From: Bacteroidota bacterium
Lineage (GTDB): Bacteria; Bacteroidota; Bacteroidia; SpSt-205; S141-50
DNA: 6,118 nucleotides
Direction of reading: 5' to 3'
NCBI GenBank assembly: GCA_015490695.1
Contig: WFXK01000308.1
Span: 1 to 6,118, forward strand
The notes under the pieces were generated by a model. The model was not told the DNA's origin. It saw only the letters and a list, made by a program, of their open reading frames with translations, and ran no database searches. The translations under genes and the position numbers were made by a program. Shown one piece after another: positions 1 to 6,118 of this stretch (position 1 is the stretch's first letter; every line of letters starts with the position of its first letter).

Positions 1-1
1 C

Positions 2-2233
2 CCTTATTTACGTCAACCTGTTAAAATCATTTTTGATGAGCGCTTGGTCCCCCATATTTATGCACAAAACCTCAGTGACCTTTACTTTGCTCAAGGGTAT
101 GTAACGGCTTATTTTCGGCTATGGCAGATGGAGACCCAAATCCGTGCCGCAGAAGGCTCTTTGTCAGAGGTATTAGGAGAAAAAGCCCTTGATTACGACC
201 GCTACAGAAGACACCTTGGCATCCGTTATGCAGCAGAGAACACTCTTAAAATGCTCATGAAAGACTCTTTAAGCGCACAAATTGTACGTAGCTATTGCGA
301 AGGAGTAAATGCCTATATCCGACAATTGCGCTATCGAACCTTCCCCTTAGAATACAAACTTCTTAATTATCAACCCCGGCTATGGGAACCTATTCATACG
401 GCATTATTGCTAAAAATGATGGCTTGGGACCTTACAGGAAAAATCACTGAAGATGTGCTCACCCATTACCGTATTCAATACGGGAAGGAAGTAGTAGATA
501 AATTGTTTCCTAACTACCCTTATATCACAGTGCCCATCGTTCCAGAAGAACAACCACTGGATTTCTTTCCAATAGAGATTCCTGAACCGCCTTCCTCACA
601 GCTTTGGGATTCCTTAAAACAATTTGTGCTATGGGTTCAAAAAGATACTTTAAAAGAGGATAATCATGGTAGTAATAATTGGGCAGTTTCCGGGAAAAAA
701 ACCCAAAGTGGCTATCCTATCTTATGCAATGACCCTCATTTGAACCTACGACTCCCCGCAATATGGATAGAAATGGCTCTTTATTGGAAAGAAAAAGGTT
801 GTTATGGAGTGGCTATCCCTGGTGCTCCTGGAATCGTCTTAGGATTTAATCGCTACTTTGCATGGGGAAGTACAAACGTCGGTTCAGACTTCTTAGACCT
901 GTATTTGGTCAAGCTTAAAAAAGACCAATATTTCTACGAAGGCAAGTGGCTACCCCTAAGGAAACGAATAGAAACCATTAAAGTACGAAACGGAAAAACG
1001 ATTCAAGACACCGTTTACTACACTCATCACGGACCTTTAATCCAGAAGCATGAACATTGGGGCGTTGCCCTACGATGGTTAGCCCATGAGCCTTCTAATG
1101 AACTATTAACTTTCTTTCATTTTAATTGGGGAGCGAACTATCAAGATTTCTTAAAAGGACTTCAATACTTTTATTGCCCACCACAAAATTTTGTTTATGC
1201 CGATACGCAACACATTGCTTTATGGAGTCAAGGAAAGTTTCCATTGAAGTGGGAAGGACAAGGAAAGTTTTTATGTGATGGGCGTTATCAGATTTACGAT
1301 TGGCAGGGTTGGATTCCACAAAGCCATAATCCCCATGTTGTAGACCCACCGCAAGGATTTGTGTTTTCTGCGAATCAACCACCTGCAAGTCCAAAGAATT
1401 ATCCCTATTACTTAGATTGGGATTTTGCCCCCTTTGAACGGGCACAACGAATTTACCAGCGACTTAACACCATGGAAAACATTACTGTGGATAGCATGAA
1501 ACAATTACAACTGGACACGTATCATCCATTAGCAGCTATGGTGCTTCCTCATTTGCTCAAAAAATTACCTGACACTTTCCAAGGAATCTATAAACAGGCT
1601 TTGAACATTCTTCAGCGATGGGATTATTACATGGATGCCAAAAGTAAAGGAGCAACGCTTTTTAAGGTCTTTTGGCAGCAATTAGAGCGGGCGTTGTGGC
1701 ATGATGAGTTCCCTTATTTATATCCCAGACGGGACATAACCGCTTGGCTTATCCTTCACGCTGATACTATACCCTGGGCAGATAACCGAAATACCCCCGA
1801 AAAAGGAACTTTGCCGATACTTGTTGAGCAAAGCTTCAAAAATGCTGTGGATTTACTACAACAGACCTTAGGCGATACAACCCATTGGCAGTGGTATCGG
1901 TTCAAAAAAAGCCATATTCCCCATTTAGCACCTATGTTAAAAGGGTTTGGTACGCCTTTGTTAGAAGTAGGAGGGGATAAGCAAGTAGTTAATGCCTTAG
2001 GCACTTCTCATGGACCCTCATGGCGCATGATTGTCTCTTTAAAACCCCCTGTTCAAGGTTGGGGTGTTTATCCCGGAGGACAAACAGGCAATCCTCTAAA
2101 CCCTGAATTCCAAGCCTTTGTAACCACATGGGCAAAAGGAGAATACTACCCTTTGAAATTGTATCCCAATCCGAAAAAGATAAAAAAACGTATGCAGTGG
2201 CACTTTACTCCAGCATTGAATATTAAAGAGTAA
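2..2233 (+). CDS. Penicillin acylase family N-terminal nucleophile hydrolase, 5'-truncated by window edge
   Basis: The family cleaves amide bonds (beta-lactam side chains, N-acyl homoserine lactones, other acyl amides), usually in the periplasm, as an autoprocessed alpha/beta enzyme. The frame is open from base 2 (743 codons visible), so the TTG at 44 is not a convincing start; roughly 40-60 residues including the signal peptide are probably missing. The alpha part shows VPHIYA and FAQGYVTAYFRLWQME. The autocleavage motif is HGSNNWAVSG, with the predicted nucleophile Ser at 671-673 (beta residue 1). NDPHL follows, with His at beta 23 (737-739); E. coli penicillin G acylase has Gln there. Asn at beta 69 fits the oxyanion-hole region, Asp at beta 73 and 76 match the calcium ligands of penicillin G acylase, and ANQPP supplies the catalytic Asn (1373-1375, beta 235). 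The C-terminal GGQTGNP motif is present. No frameshift or lost catalytic residue is visible. Family assignment is firm; the substrate cannot be told. It lies 20 bases before ftsY, probably in one transcript. Confidence 0.93.
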   Translation, partial: PYLRQPVKIIFDERLVPHIYAQNLSDLYFAQGYVTAYFRLWQMETQIRAAEGSLSEVLGEKALDYDRYRRHLGIRYAAENTLKMLMKDSLSAQIVRSYCEGVNAYIRQLRYRTFPLEYKLLNYQPRLWEPIHTALLLKMMAWDLTGKITEDVLTHYRIQYGKEVVDKLFPNYPYITVPIVPEEQPLDFFPIEIPEPPSSQLWDSLKQFVLWVQKDTLKEDNHGSNNWAVSGKKTQSGYPILCNDPHLNLRLPAIWIEMALYWKEKGCYGVAIPGAPGIVLGFNRYFAWGSTNVGSDFLDLYLVKLKKDQYFYEGKWLPLRKRIETIKVRNGKTIQDTVYYTHHGPLIQKHEHWGVALRWLAHEPSNELLTFFHFNWGANYQDFLKGLQYFYCPPQNFVYADTQHIALWSQGKFPLKWEGQGKFLCDGRYQIYDWQGWIPQSHNPHVVDPPQGFVFSANQPPASPKNYPYYLDWDFAPFERAQRIYQRLNTMENITVDSMKQLQLDTYHPLAAMVLPHLLKKLPDTFQGIYKQALNILQRWDYYMDAKSKGATLFKVFWQQLERALWHDEFPYLYPRRDITAWLILHADTIPWADNRNTPEKGTLPILVEQSFKNAVDLLQQTLGDTTHWQWYRFKKSHIPHLAPMLKGFGTPLLEVGGDKQVVNALGTSHGPSWRMIVSLKPPVQGWGVYPGGQTGNPLNPEFQAFVTTWAKGEYYPLKLYPNPKKIKKRMQWHFTPALNIKE

Positions 2234-2253
2234 ACTTATACTTTTGCTGCTGT

Positions 2254-3222
2254 ATGGGACTTTTTGATTTTTTTAAGAAAAACAAAAAAGACGTTCATCA
2301 GGGTTTGGAAAAAACAAGGAAGCATTTTTGGCAACGTGTACAACAAATGCTCACCGCTAAAAGAACGATAGACCAAGAGGTCTTAGACAATTTAGAAGAG
2401 ATTTTAATTTTAAGCGATATTGGCATAGCAACAACGGAAAAGATTTTAAAGGTTTTAAAGAAGAAGGCATTTCAGAAAGGTTATCAAAGTGTAGAGGATT
2501 TATTGGGGTATTTACGGGAGGCGATGTTGTCTATTTTTTTAGAAAAGGGGCGTTTGTATGATGAGCAAGTGTGGACTGCTATAGAGGTTCGTCCTTATGT
2601 GATTTTGGTTGTAGGTGTTAATGGGGTTGGGAAAACGACAACCATAGGGAAGTTAGCGTATCAGTTTCATCAGGCGGGGAATCGGGTGTTGTTAGCGGCG
2701 GCAGATACGTTTCGGGCTGCTGCTGTAGAACAACTGCGTATTTGGGCACAACGCTCTTCGGCAGCTTTCGTAGAAAAAGGACAGGGAGCAGACCCCGCAG
2801 CCGTCGCCTATAGCGCCGTAGAAAAAGCCTTGAAAGAAAACTACGACGTTGTTATCATAGACACCGCAGGACGCCTCCATAATAAAAGCCATTTAATGCG
2901 ACAACTGGGAAAAATCCATAGAGTCATCAAAAAACAAATTCCTGAAGCACCTCACGAAGTGCTCTTAGTCTTAGACGCTTCTACAGGACAAAACGCACTA
3001 AGACAAGCACAAGAATTCATGCAAGTAACCAACGTTTCCGCTATCGCTCTAACCAAATTAGACGGCACAGCAAAAGGTGGTGTTGTGCTCGCTATCTGCG
3101 ACCAATTAGGCATCCCTGTAAAATACATCGGCATAGGAGAACAAATCACTGACCTACAACTCTTTAACCCTTATGACTTTGTAGATGCTCTTTTGAAACC
3201 CACCCCAGCAACCCCTGCGTGA
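2254..3222 (+). CDS. ftsY: Signal recognition particle receptor FtsY (complete, NG domain only)
   Basis: FtsY is the SRP-receptor GTPase. It docks Ffh-RNA-ribosome complexes at the inner membrane and hands nascent chains to SecYEG. The 322-residue protein begins MGLFDFFKKNKK, a short amphipathic basic segment likely to bind membrane, then the helical N domain (about 15-100). The G domain carries the P-loop GVNGVGKTT (121-129), DTFRAAAVEQL (151-161), DTAGRL (203-208), TKLDGTAKGG (267-276, guanine specificity) and the closing GIGEQITDLQLF (293-304). All GTPase motifs are intact. It lacks the long acidic A domain of E. coli FtsY, as is usual in Bacteroidota. ATG 2254 is chosen because it gives the conserved MGLF start; the 20-base gap upstream has no Shine-Dalgarno motif. 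The usual Bacteroidota neighbours (L28, L33, DUF4295, rimO) are not adjacent. Codon choice shifts sharply near 2730, from GGG/GGT glycines and TTA/TTG leucines to GGA/GGC and many CTN leucines, without any break in homology. Confidence 0.98.
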   Translation: MGLFDFFKKNKKDVHQGLEKTRKHFWQRVQQMLTAKRTIDQEVLDNLEEILILSDIGIATTEKILKVLKKKAFQKGYQSVEDLLGYLREAMLSIFLEKGRLYDEQVWTAIEVRPYVILVVGVNGVGKTTTIGKLAYQFHQAGNRVLLAAADTFRAAAVEQLRIWAQRSSAAFVEKGQGADPAAVAYSAVEKALKENYDVVIIDTAGRLHNKSHLMRQLGKIHRVIKKQIPEAPHEVLLVLDASTGQNALRQAQEFMQVTNVSAIALTKLDGTAKGGVVLAICDQLGIPVKYIGIGEQITDLQLFNPYDFVDALLKPTPATPA

Positions 3223-3233
3223 TTTTTATCACA

Positions 3234-3261
3234 TTGTCGTTATTTAGATTTTGTCTAAATA
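3234..3261 (+). promoter_or_regulatory. Possible promoter for the TonB-dependent receptor gene
   Basis: TTGTCG (3234-3239) and TAAATA (3256-3261) are separated by 16 bases, giving a passable -35/-10 pair whose -10 lies inside the right arm of the palindrome. A regulator bound there would block RNA polymerase. TTAAAAT at 3263-3269 is an alternative -10. I see no clear Bacteroidota-type TAnnTTTG -7 element, so this is a weak call resting mainly on the AT-rich spacer and the likely separate regulation of the downstream gene. Confidence 0.25.
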
Positions 3262-3262
3262 A
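3240..3262. promoter_or_regulatory. Palindromic putative operator upstream of the TonB-dependent receptor
   Basis: The arms TTATTTAGA (3240-3248) and TCTAAATAA (3254-3262) are perfect inverted complements separated by TTTTG. The centre lies 38 bases before the receptor ATG at 3289, a normal place for a repressor site. The TTTAGA...TCTAAA layout resembles inverted repeats bound by DtxR/MntR-type or Fur-type metalloregulators, which often control TonB-dependent receptors; that resemblance is an inference, not a motif-score result. It is less likely to be the ftsY terminator, because the stem is almost all A-T and is followed by TTAAAATATT rather than a run of T. Confidence 0.5.
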
Positions 3263-3288
3263 TTAAAATATTCAATTTCGCAGGCGTC

Positions 3289-5619
3289 ATGCGTTGGATA
3301 TGGCTAATAGCTATAGTGGCATTCGTTTATAGCCAGAAAGACACAACGGTTTTAGCCCCTGTGGTTATAGAGGCACAGGAACATTTAAGCGGCAAGCAAT
3401 TAACGCCTTCTATGCTGCGGACAATGCAACCGATTTCTGCAGAAGAGGCACTGATGCAACTTCCAGGGGTTCAATTCGTTGGGGACTTTGGATTGTCTAA
3501 TCGTCTCAATGTGGGGTTTCGCGGTGCTTATCCTCGTCGTAGTGAACAAATCACATTATTAATGGATGGTATTCCTATCGCACCCGCCCCATACCTCGCC
3601 CCAGAAGCCTATTATAACCCCCCTATAGAAATCATGCAAAAGGTCGTTTGCTATAAAAACGGCGTAGAACTTTTAGAATATGGTCCACAAACCACCTATG
3701 GAGTTCTTCACTATCAAACCCCGCCTATTTCTAATAAACCCCGAACACAAATTAGTATCCACTTAGGTCAAAACAACTATCAACGCTATCACATTCGCCA
3801 CAGCCATGCAAAAGAACAATATGGTGTCTTCTTCCAAGGACTCTATAGACGATTTAACGGCTTCATGGAAAACAACTTCCAAGAAATTGGTTTATTTCAT
3901 GCAAAAGCTTTTTGGCAAATTCAAGAAAATCAACGGCTGGAGTTAGCTTATTTGCTCTATGGAGAGCGTTCTCAAGCTTCTTATAGCGGTTTAACCCCTT
4001 TCGTCTTCCAATATCAACCCAAAGCCAATCCCTTTGACCAAGATTGGTTCAGAGCACGCCGATACGCCCTTAAACTCCATTATGCATGGAATATTTCTCC
4101 CAAACTACAATGGCATATCACCGGATATAGCTACGACTTTAATCGTTTATGGAGCAGACAAGAAGCTACAGTGATTCCAATTGCACAAGCAGCAAATTAT
4201 TTAGGTTATCGTATACAACAGCCACGTTATCAATTTCTTAAGGATCTCCCGCAAGAGTTGGGTTATGTGCGTGTGGGCGTTGTTGAGCAAGGAAAAGAAC
4301 CCTCAAGTAGCCGCAATCGCTACTTCCAAGTCCTTGGTATCTACCAAAAACTACGATGGCAATGGCATAAACAACACTTCATAAAAGCCAAAATAGGCTA
4401 CCATAAAGAACAATTTAGAAAAGAAAAACTTTACAATCCCAATGCTCGCATTGCTTACACAGGAACATTTCAAGCAAACAAATTCTACACTTTAGATGCT
4501 ATTTATGGTTTTATTGCTTCTGTGTTATCCTTTCAACGGCTGCAAATTACTCCTGCTTTACGAACAGAATGGGCTACCTTCGCACAACAAGACCTTTTAA
4601 AACAAAGTCAAGACACTACGTTGAACCCTTACAAAGAGCGAAAACACTATTGGATAGTATTGCCTGGAATCTTTATTCGTTATCGCTGGCTTGAAAGAAG
4701 TGCTACTTTATTAGAAAGCCGTTTGAGTATTCACAGGGGTTATGTACCGCCGACTACCAGTTTTGGGTTTTTAATCCCTGATACGACATGGCGCCTGGCG
4801 ACGAACGAAGCCTTTGATGCCCCTCAACGCTCTTGGAACATAGATTGGACTTTTTATCATCGTTGGGGCGTCTGGCAACAAGAAATCGCTTTCTTTGGAA
4901 AACAATTAAAAAATTATTATGCTGCTGGATATAAAGAGCGATTTATTGATCCTGCTGTGGCTTATCTTTATGGTATAGAAATTACAGAGCAGTGGGACTG
5001 GCAGATACAGCCGCAGTGGCGTATGCAATGGTGGATAAGCGCTACATGGATACGCTCCTTCATCCATGAAGGCATCTTAGAAGACCGCTTATTCTTTAAC
5101 GCCATCTTCTCTGATGAACAAAAACAACAAGTACTTGAACGTATCTATAACAATCCTCAAGCTTATCAAATCTACATTGGCGATTCCTTAGTCACGCAAC
5201 CTACGCTACAAGCATGGGAGCAATATACAACACTGCGTATTGATTTCCAACGTCTAAATCGTCGTTTGGCTTTACCTTATGTTCCTTCGTATCAAATCCA
5301 TTTAGCTTGGAGTGTTCAATATAAGCGGTGGCAGTGGCGTTTGCAATTTACTTTGATAGGACAACAATATACAGAATTTTTTAACTTAGAACAAGAAACC
5401 TTAGATGGTGCTATGGGTGCATTGCCCGCTTATCATTTCTGGAATTTCGCTATTCGGTACTTATTGCCATTAAAGCGCTATTCTATCGCTTTTGACTTTA
5501 GTATAAAGAACATTACTAATGAAATTTATCGTGCTTCTCGTCTTCATAGAGCGATTTCTGGTATTGTGCCTGGCGGTTTCCGTTTTATTTATGGCGGAAT
5601 TACTTGGTATTGGAATTAG
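3289..5619 (+). CDS. TonB-dependent outer-membrane receptor, FecA-like
   Basis: This is a gated outer-membrane barrel that imports a scarce ligand, powered by TonB-ExbBD. The 776-residue protein has a short signal peptide (MRWIWLIAIVAFVYS, likely cleaved before Q16) and a possible TonB box at about 18-28 (TTVLAPVVIEA). A plug domain follows at about 36-147, with ALMQLPGVQF, VGFRGAYPRRS, LLMDGIPIAPAPY (90-102) and YGPQTTYGVLHYQT (131-144). The rest is a beta barrel of alternating aromatic and polar residues, ending in FRFIYGGITWYWN. The plug wording is closest to FecA-type ferric-citrate receptors, so an iron or other metal chelate is a reasonable guess, but the ligand is not proven. It lacks both the N-terminal carboxypeptidase-like domain common in Bacteroidota receptors and a FecR-signalling extension, and has no SusD partner within the window. 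It is rich in Trp (about 30 by hand count). ATG 3289 gives the signal peptide; only a weak AGG (3282-3284) precedes it. Its stop overlaps the thiG stop. Confidence 0.93.
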   Translation: MRWIWLIAIVAFVYSQKDTTVLAPVVIEAQEHLSGKQLTPSMLRTMQPISAEEALMQLPGVQFVGDFGLSNRLNVGFRGAYPRRSEQITLLMDGIPIAPAPYLAPEAYYNPPIEIMQKVVCYKNGVELLEYGPQTTYGVLHYQTPPISNKPRTQISIHLGQNNYQRYHIRHSHAKEQYGVFFQGLYRRFNGFMENNFQEIGLFHAKAFWQIQENQRLELAYLLYGERSQASYSGLTPFVFQYQPKANPFDQDWFRARRYALKLHYAWNISPKLQWHITGYSYDFNRLWSRQEATVIPIAQAANYLGYRIQQPRYQFLKDLPQELGYVRVGVVEQGKEPSSSRNRYFQVLGIYQKLRWQWHKQHFIKAKIGYHKEQFRKEKLYNPNARIAYTGTFQANKFYTLDAIYGFIASVLSFQRLQITPALRTEWATFAQQDLLKQSQDTTLNPYKERKHYWIVLPGIFIRYRWLERSATLLESRLSIHRGYVPPTTSFGFLIPDTTWRLATNEAFDAPQRSWNIDWTFYHRWGVWQQEIAFFGKQLKNYYAAGYKERFIDPAVAYLYGIEITEQWDWQIQPQWRMQWWISATWIRSFIHEGILEDRLFFNAIFSDEQKQQVLERIYNNPQAYQIYIGDSLVTQPTLQAWEQYTTLRIDFQRLNRRLALPYVPSYQIHLAWSVQYKRWQWRLQFTLIGQQYTEFFNLEQETLDGAMGALPAYHFWNFAIRYLLPLKRYSIAFDFSIKNITNEIYRASRLHRAISGIVPGGFRFIYGGITWYWN

Positions 5620-6118
5620 ATTTCTATTTTCCCTTGGGTAGGGGAAGATGCTTTGGCGTAGAAGCGTTTTGGGATGCGTCCTGCTAAGTAACCTAAGCGT
5701 CCTGCTTCCACAGCGAGCCGAAAAGCCTTTGCCATCTGTACTGGGTTCATCGCTTCTGCCACGGCAGTATTAAGTAAAATCGCATCACAACCTAATTCCA
5801 TGGCTATGGTTGCGTCTGAAGGCGTTCCAATCCCTGCATCTACAATCACAGGGACTTTAACCATTGCTTTTATCAATTGTAAATTGTGCGGGTTTCTGAT
5901 TCCCAAGCCGCTTCCGATAGGGGCTGCTAAGGGCATTACCGCAGCACAACCTACCTCCTCTAAACGCTTACACAACGCAGGATCATCACTACAATACGGA
6001 AGCACAACAAACCCCTCCTTAACCAATACCTCACACGCTTTAAGCAATTCTATTGGGTCAGGTAACAAGGTTTTATCATCGCTAATTACTTCTACTTTAA
6101 TCCAATTGGTTTGAAGGG
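5616..6118 (-). CDS. thiG: Thiazole synthase ThiG, 5'-truncated by window edge
   Basis: ThiG builds the thiazole phosphate half of thiamine in the cytoplasm from 1-deoxy-D-xylulose 5-phosphate, dehydroglycine (made by ThiH or ThiO) and the ThiS thiocarboxylate. The C-terminal 166 residues are visible, about two thirds of a normal protein of around 255. The frame is open to the right edge, so the TTG at 6066-6068 is internal, not the start. Visible blocks are TNWIKVEVI, LLPDPIELLKA, FVVLPYCSDDPALCKRLEE, GCAAVMPLAAPIGSG, VPVIVDAGIGTPSDA, ILLNTAVAEA and MAKAFRLAVEAGR, nearly word for word with E. coli ThiG. The Lys in IKVEVI (6096-6098), the Glu two residues on (6090-6092) and the Asp in VDAGIG (5838-5840) have the 86-residue Lys-to-Asp spacing of B. 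subtilis Lys96, Glu98 and Asp182, so the active-site set looks intact. The C-terminus ends KASSPTQGKIEI. The gene is probably the tail of, or inside, a thi operon entering from the right; any thiamine riboswitch would be outside the window. Confidence 0.97.
   Translation of the reverse strand, partial: LQTNWIKVEVISDDKTLLPDPIELLKACEVLVKEGFVVLPYCSDDPALCKRLEEVGCAAVMPLAAPIGSGLGIRNPHNLQLIKAMVKVPVIVDAGIGTPSDATIAMELGCDAILLNTAVAEAMNPVQMAKAFRLAVEAGRLGYLAGRIPKRFYAKASSPTQGKIEI

Noticed and set aside
44..46. TTG as the start codon of the acylase gene
   Set aside because: The frame is open back to base 2 and the upstream residues (PVKIIFDERLVPHI) match the family's N-terminal strand, so the true start lies outside the window.
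1122..2004. Open frames on the minus strand inside the acylase gene (1122-1445 and 1756-2004)
   Set aside because: Both are antisense to conserved acylase sequence, with no recognisable domains and no promoter or start signal.
2730..2770. The codon-use switch inside ftsY as a gene fusion or recombination breakpoint
   Set aside because: Homology and all G-domain motifs run through without interruption, so a fusion is not supported; recombination is possible but unproven and similar switches occur elsewhere in the window.
2692..3149. Short open frames on the minus strand inside ftsY (2692-2892 and 2952-3149)
   Set aside because: They are mirrored from the highly conserved G-domain codons and have low-complexity, family-free translations.
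3240..3262. The palindrome read as an intrinsic terminator for ftsY
   Set aside because: The stem is 7 A-T and 1-2 G-C type pairs, so weak, and the following bases are TTAAAATATT rather than a T run; its position before the receptor ATG favours an operator.
5627..5648. Hairpin TTTTCCC/GGGAAGA with an 8-base loop near the convergent junction, considered as a terminator
   Set aside because: It lies inside thiG coding sequence, includes a G-U pair, and is not followed by a run of T on either strand in the correct orientation.
6066..6068. TTG (minus strand) as the start codon of thiG
   Set aside because: Residues encoded upstream to the right edge (TNWIKVEVISDDKT) are conserved ThiG sequence including the catalytic Lys.
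5800..6114. Open frame of about 104 codons on the plus strand opposite thiG
   Set aside because: It lies wholly antisense to conserved ThiG codons and its translation resembles no family I know; it is a shadow frame.

Overview
The window is an ordinary-looking chromosomal stretch from a bacterium that is most likely a member of the Bacteroidota. The best evidence is the FtsY sequence: it is short (322 aa), has no acidic A domain, starts MGLFDFFKK, and its motif wording is close to Bacteroidota FtsY. The absence of strong Shine-Dalgarno sequences and the AT-leaning composition agree with this. GC looks to be in the low 40s percent by eye; I did not compute it. The lineage within the phylum cannot be named from this window.

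Layout. (1) Bases 2-2233, plus strand: a penicillin-acylase-family N-terminal nucleophile hydrolase, cut by the left edge so that the signal peptide and true start are missing. (2) Bases 2254-3222, plus strand: ftsY, the signal recognition particle receptor, complete, 20 bases downstream and probably co-transcribed. (3) Bases 3223-3288: a 66-base spacer holding a perfect 9-base inverted repeat with a 5-base centre, best read as an operator/promoter region for the next gene. (4) Bases 3289-5619, plus strand: a complete FecA-like TonB-dependent outer-membrane receptor. (5) Bases 5616-6118, minus strand: thiG, thiazole synthase of thiamine biosynthesis, cut by the right edge. It converges on the receptor gene and overlaps its stop codon by 4 bases.

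How the genes work together. There is no obvious single pathway. The acylase and the receptor are both expected to be exported through the Sec system, which FtsY serves, but that link is generic. The receptor probably imports a chelated metal or similar ligand, and the palindrome before it suggests its own regulation. ThiG probably belongs to a thi operon entering from the right.

No new defence system, mobile element, CRISPR array or RNA gene is visible. The observations most worth checking are the palindromic operator, a patchwork of G/T-rich and A/C-rich segments that switches inside genes and runs across the convergent gene junction, the 4-base tail-to-tail overlap with no terminator, and an ftsY neighbourhood unlike the usual Bacteroidota one.
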